Notes under the pieces: model-generated | What the model was told of the DNA's origin: nothing | Databases searched by the model: none | Seen by the model: the letters and a program-made list of their open reading frames with translations, nothing else | Part shown: positions 63,433-64,000 of the stretch, piece by piece | Position numbering within the stretch: position 1 is the first letter of the stretch | How the letters are laid out: every line of letters starts with the position of its first letter | From: Plectrocnemia conspersa | Taxonomy: Eukaryota > Arthropoda > Insecta > Trichoptera > Polycentropodidae | Assembly (NCBI GenBank): GCA_009617715.1 | Contig: VTFK01000058.1 | Coordinates: forward strand, 124,001 to 188,000 | Reading direction: 5' to 3' | DNA length: 64,000 bases | Made by a program: the position numbers and the translations under genes

Positions 63433-64000
63433 CAGGCGACCCTCGACATTCGGACGTTCGACTTTCGCACAATTCGCTATTTCGCACATTTAAAAAAAAA
63501 CAATTTTTTTAAATTAAATTAAAAAAAAAATTAAATAAAATATAAACACGAGTGAGAAACGGATAAACTTGTGTTGATACGAAAAAAATAAATCAAGGAC
63601 TCATAAACTTCACACGATATAAGACAAAGATGGAAATTATTAGACGTTCTGATAGCGGTGAATCTTTTGCTTCAATCGGACGTTCGTATGATACAAACAG
63701 GTCTACGATATGTTCAATTTTCCAAAATAATACTATAATTAAGAAATACGTTCACAAAATTATGGAAAATAAAGATATATTTCCGCAATCTTTAAAGATA
63801 TGTTTCAAAAAAAACACAGCAAAAAAAAACATGGATGAAATGGAAAATCTTTGTCATCGTGGATCGATGAACAACATCAAAAAGATGTCCCTCTGAGTAT
63901 TTAAATTATTCAAGCAAAAGCTCTTAGTTTGTACAAAGATTGGAAGAATAGAATAAAAAAAGATTTTAACACGGTTTTTCAAGCAAGTAACGGTTGATTT
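63433..64000 (+). mobile_element. Pogo/Tigger-like transposon, second copy (cut by window end)
   Basis: Starts TA-CAGGCGACCCTCGACATTCG, clearly the same terminal repeat as the copy at 40253, followed by the same AATTCGCTATTTCGCAC subterminal block. The element continues beyond the window, so its 3' end and completeness cannot be judged. Confidence 0.88.
63630..63896 (+). pseudogene. Pogo/Tigger-like transposase, N-terminal part
   Basis: 88 codons beginning MEIIRRSDSGESFASIGRS, the first helix-turn-helix of a CENP-B/pogo-type transposase. The frame is probably open a little further upstream (..NFTRYKTK before the Met). It is intact through the helix-turn-helix, including the GRSYDT residues missing from the 40441 copy, then shifts frame before the second DNA-binding part and stops at 63896. 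Coding similarity continues in another frame towards the window end. Confidence 0.8.

Noticed and set aside
1..64000. CRISPR array, operon or bacterial-type system
   Set aside because: No regularly spaced direct repeats, no dense gene cluster and clear eukaryotic introns and retroelements.

Overview
The window looks like nuclear DNA of an arthropod, most likely an insect. It is strongly AT-rich and almost gene-free. It holds decayed mariner, pogo/Tigger-like, jockey-like and other LINE copies, TTAGG-like short motifs and many short hairpins. One long exon with clear eukaryotic splice sites encodes a low-complexity, His/Ser-rich scaffold-type protein. I cannot name the order or species from the sequence alone.

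The only convincing cellular gene is a 1,617-bp internal exon on the minus strand (36643-38259). A typical acceptor and a typical donor bound it, and it is phase-symmetric, so skipping it would keep the frame. It encodes about 539 residues with a Pro/His-rich start, a SH2-ligand-like YEEI motif, a short helical stretch and a basic Trp-containing tail. No partner exon was recognised on either side, so much of the window may be intron of this gene.

Mobile DNA layout. 4975-5330 and 11340-11800: two related LTR-like copies with TATA boxes. 18719-19135, 44605-45657 and 48326-49210: three copies of one TIR element (GCCTGCACTACACTCTC-type ends). 27060-27957: a dead mariner on the minus strand. 29224-29440: a possible hAT-type end. 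40253-41358: a complete but internally deleted pogo/Tigger-like element with TA flanks; a second copy starts at 63433 and is cut by the window end. 46560-49385: a LINE graveyard in which jockey-like reverse transcriptase pieces are interrupted by another LINE and by the third TIR element. Short tRNA-like SINE relics lie at 39500, 56600 and 58770.

Between these lie AT-rich stretches with islands of raised GC (for example 8440-8930, 12330-12535, 23880-24250, 24720-25060, 28290-28620, 43260-43880, 49840-50240, 53870-54200 and 56950-57310). They often have ORFs open by chance on both strands and no coding family I recognise. They are candidates for conserved noncoding or enhancer DNA in a large intron, which is inference only. 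I see no operon, CRISPR array or complete new system. The most unusual structures are the 82-bp near-perfect palindrome fused to the end of the TIR element (44526-44607) and the nested, inverted TIR copies around the LINE graveyard.
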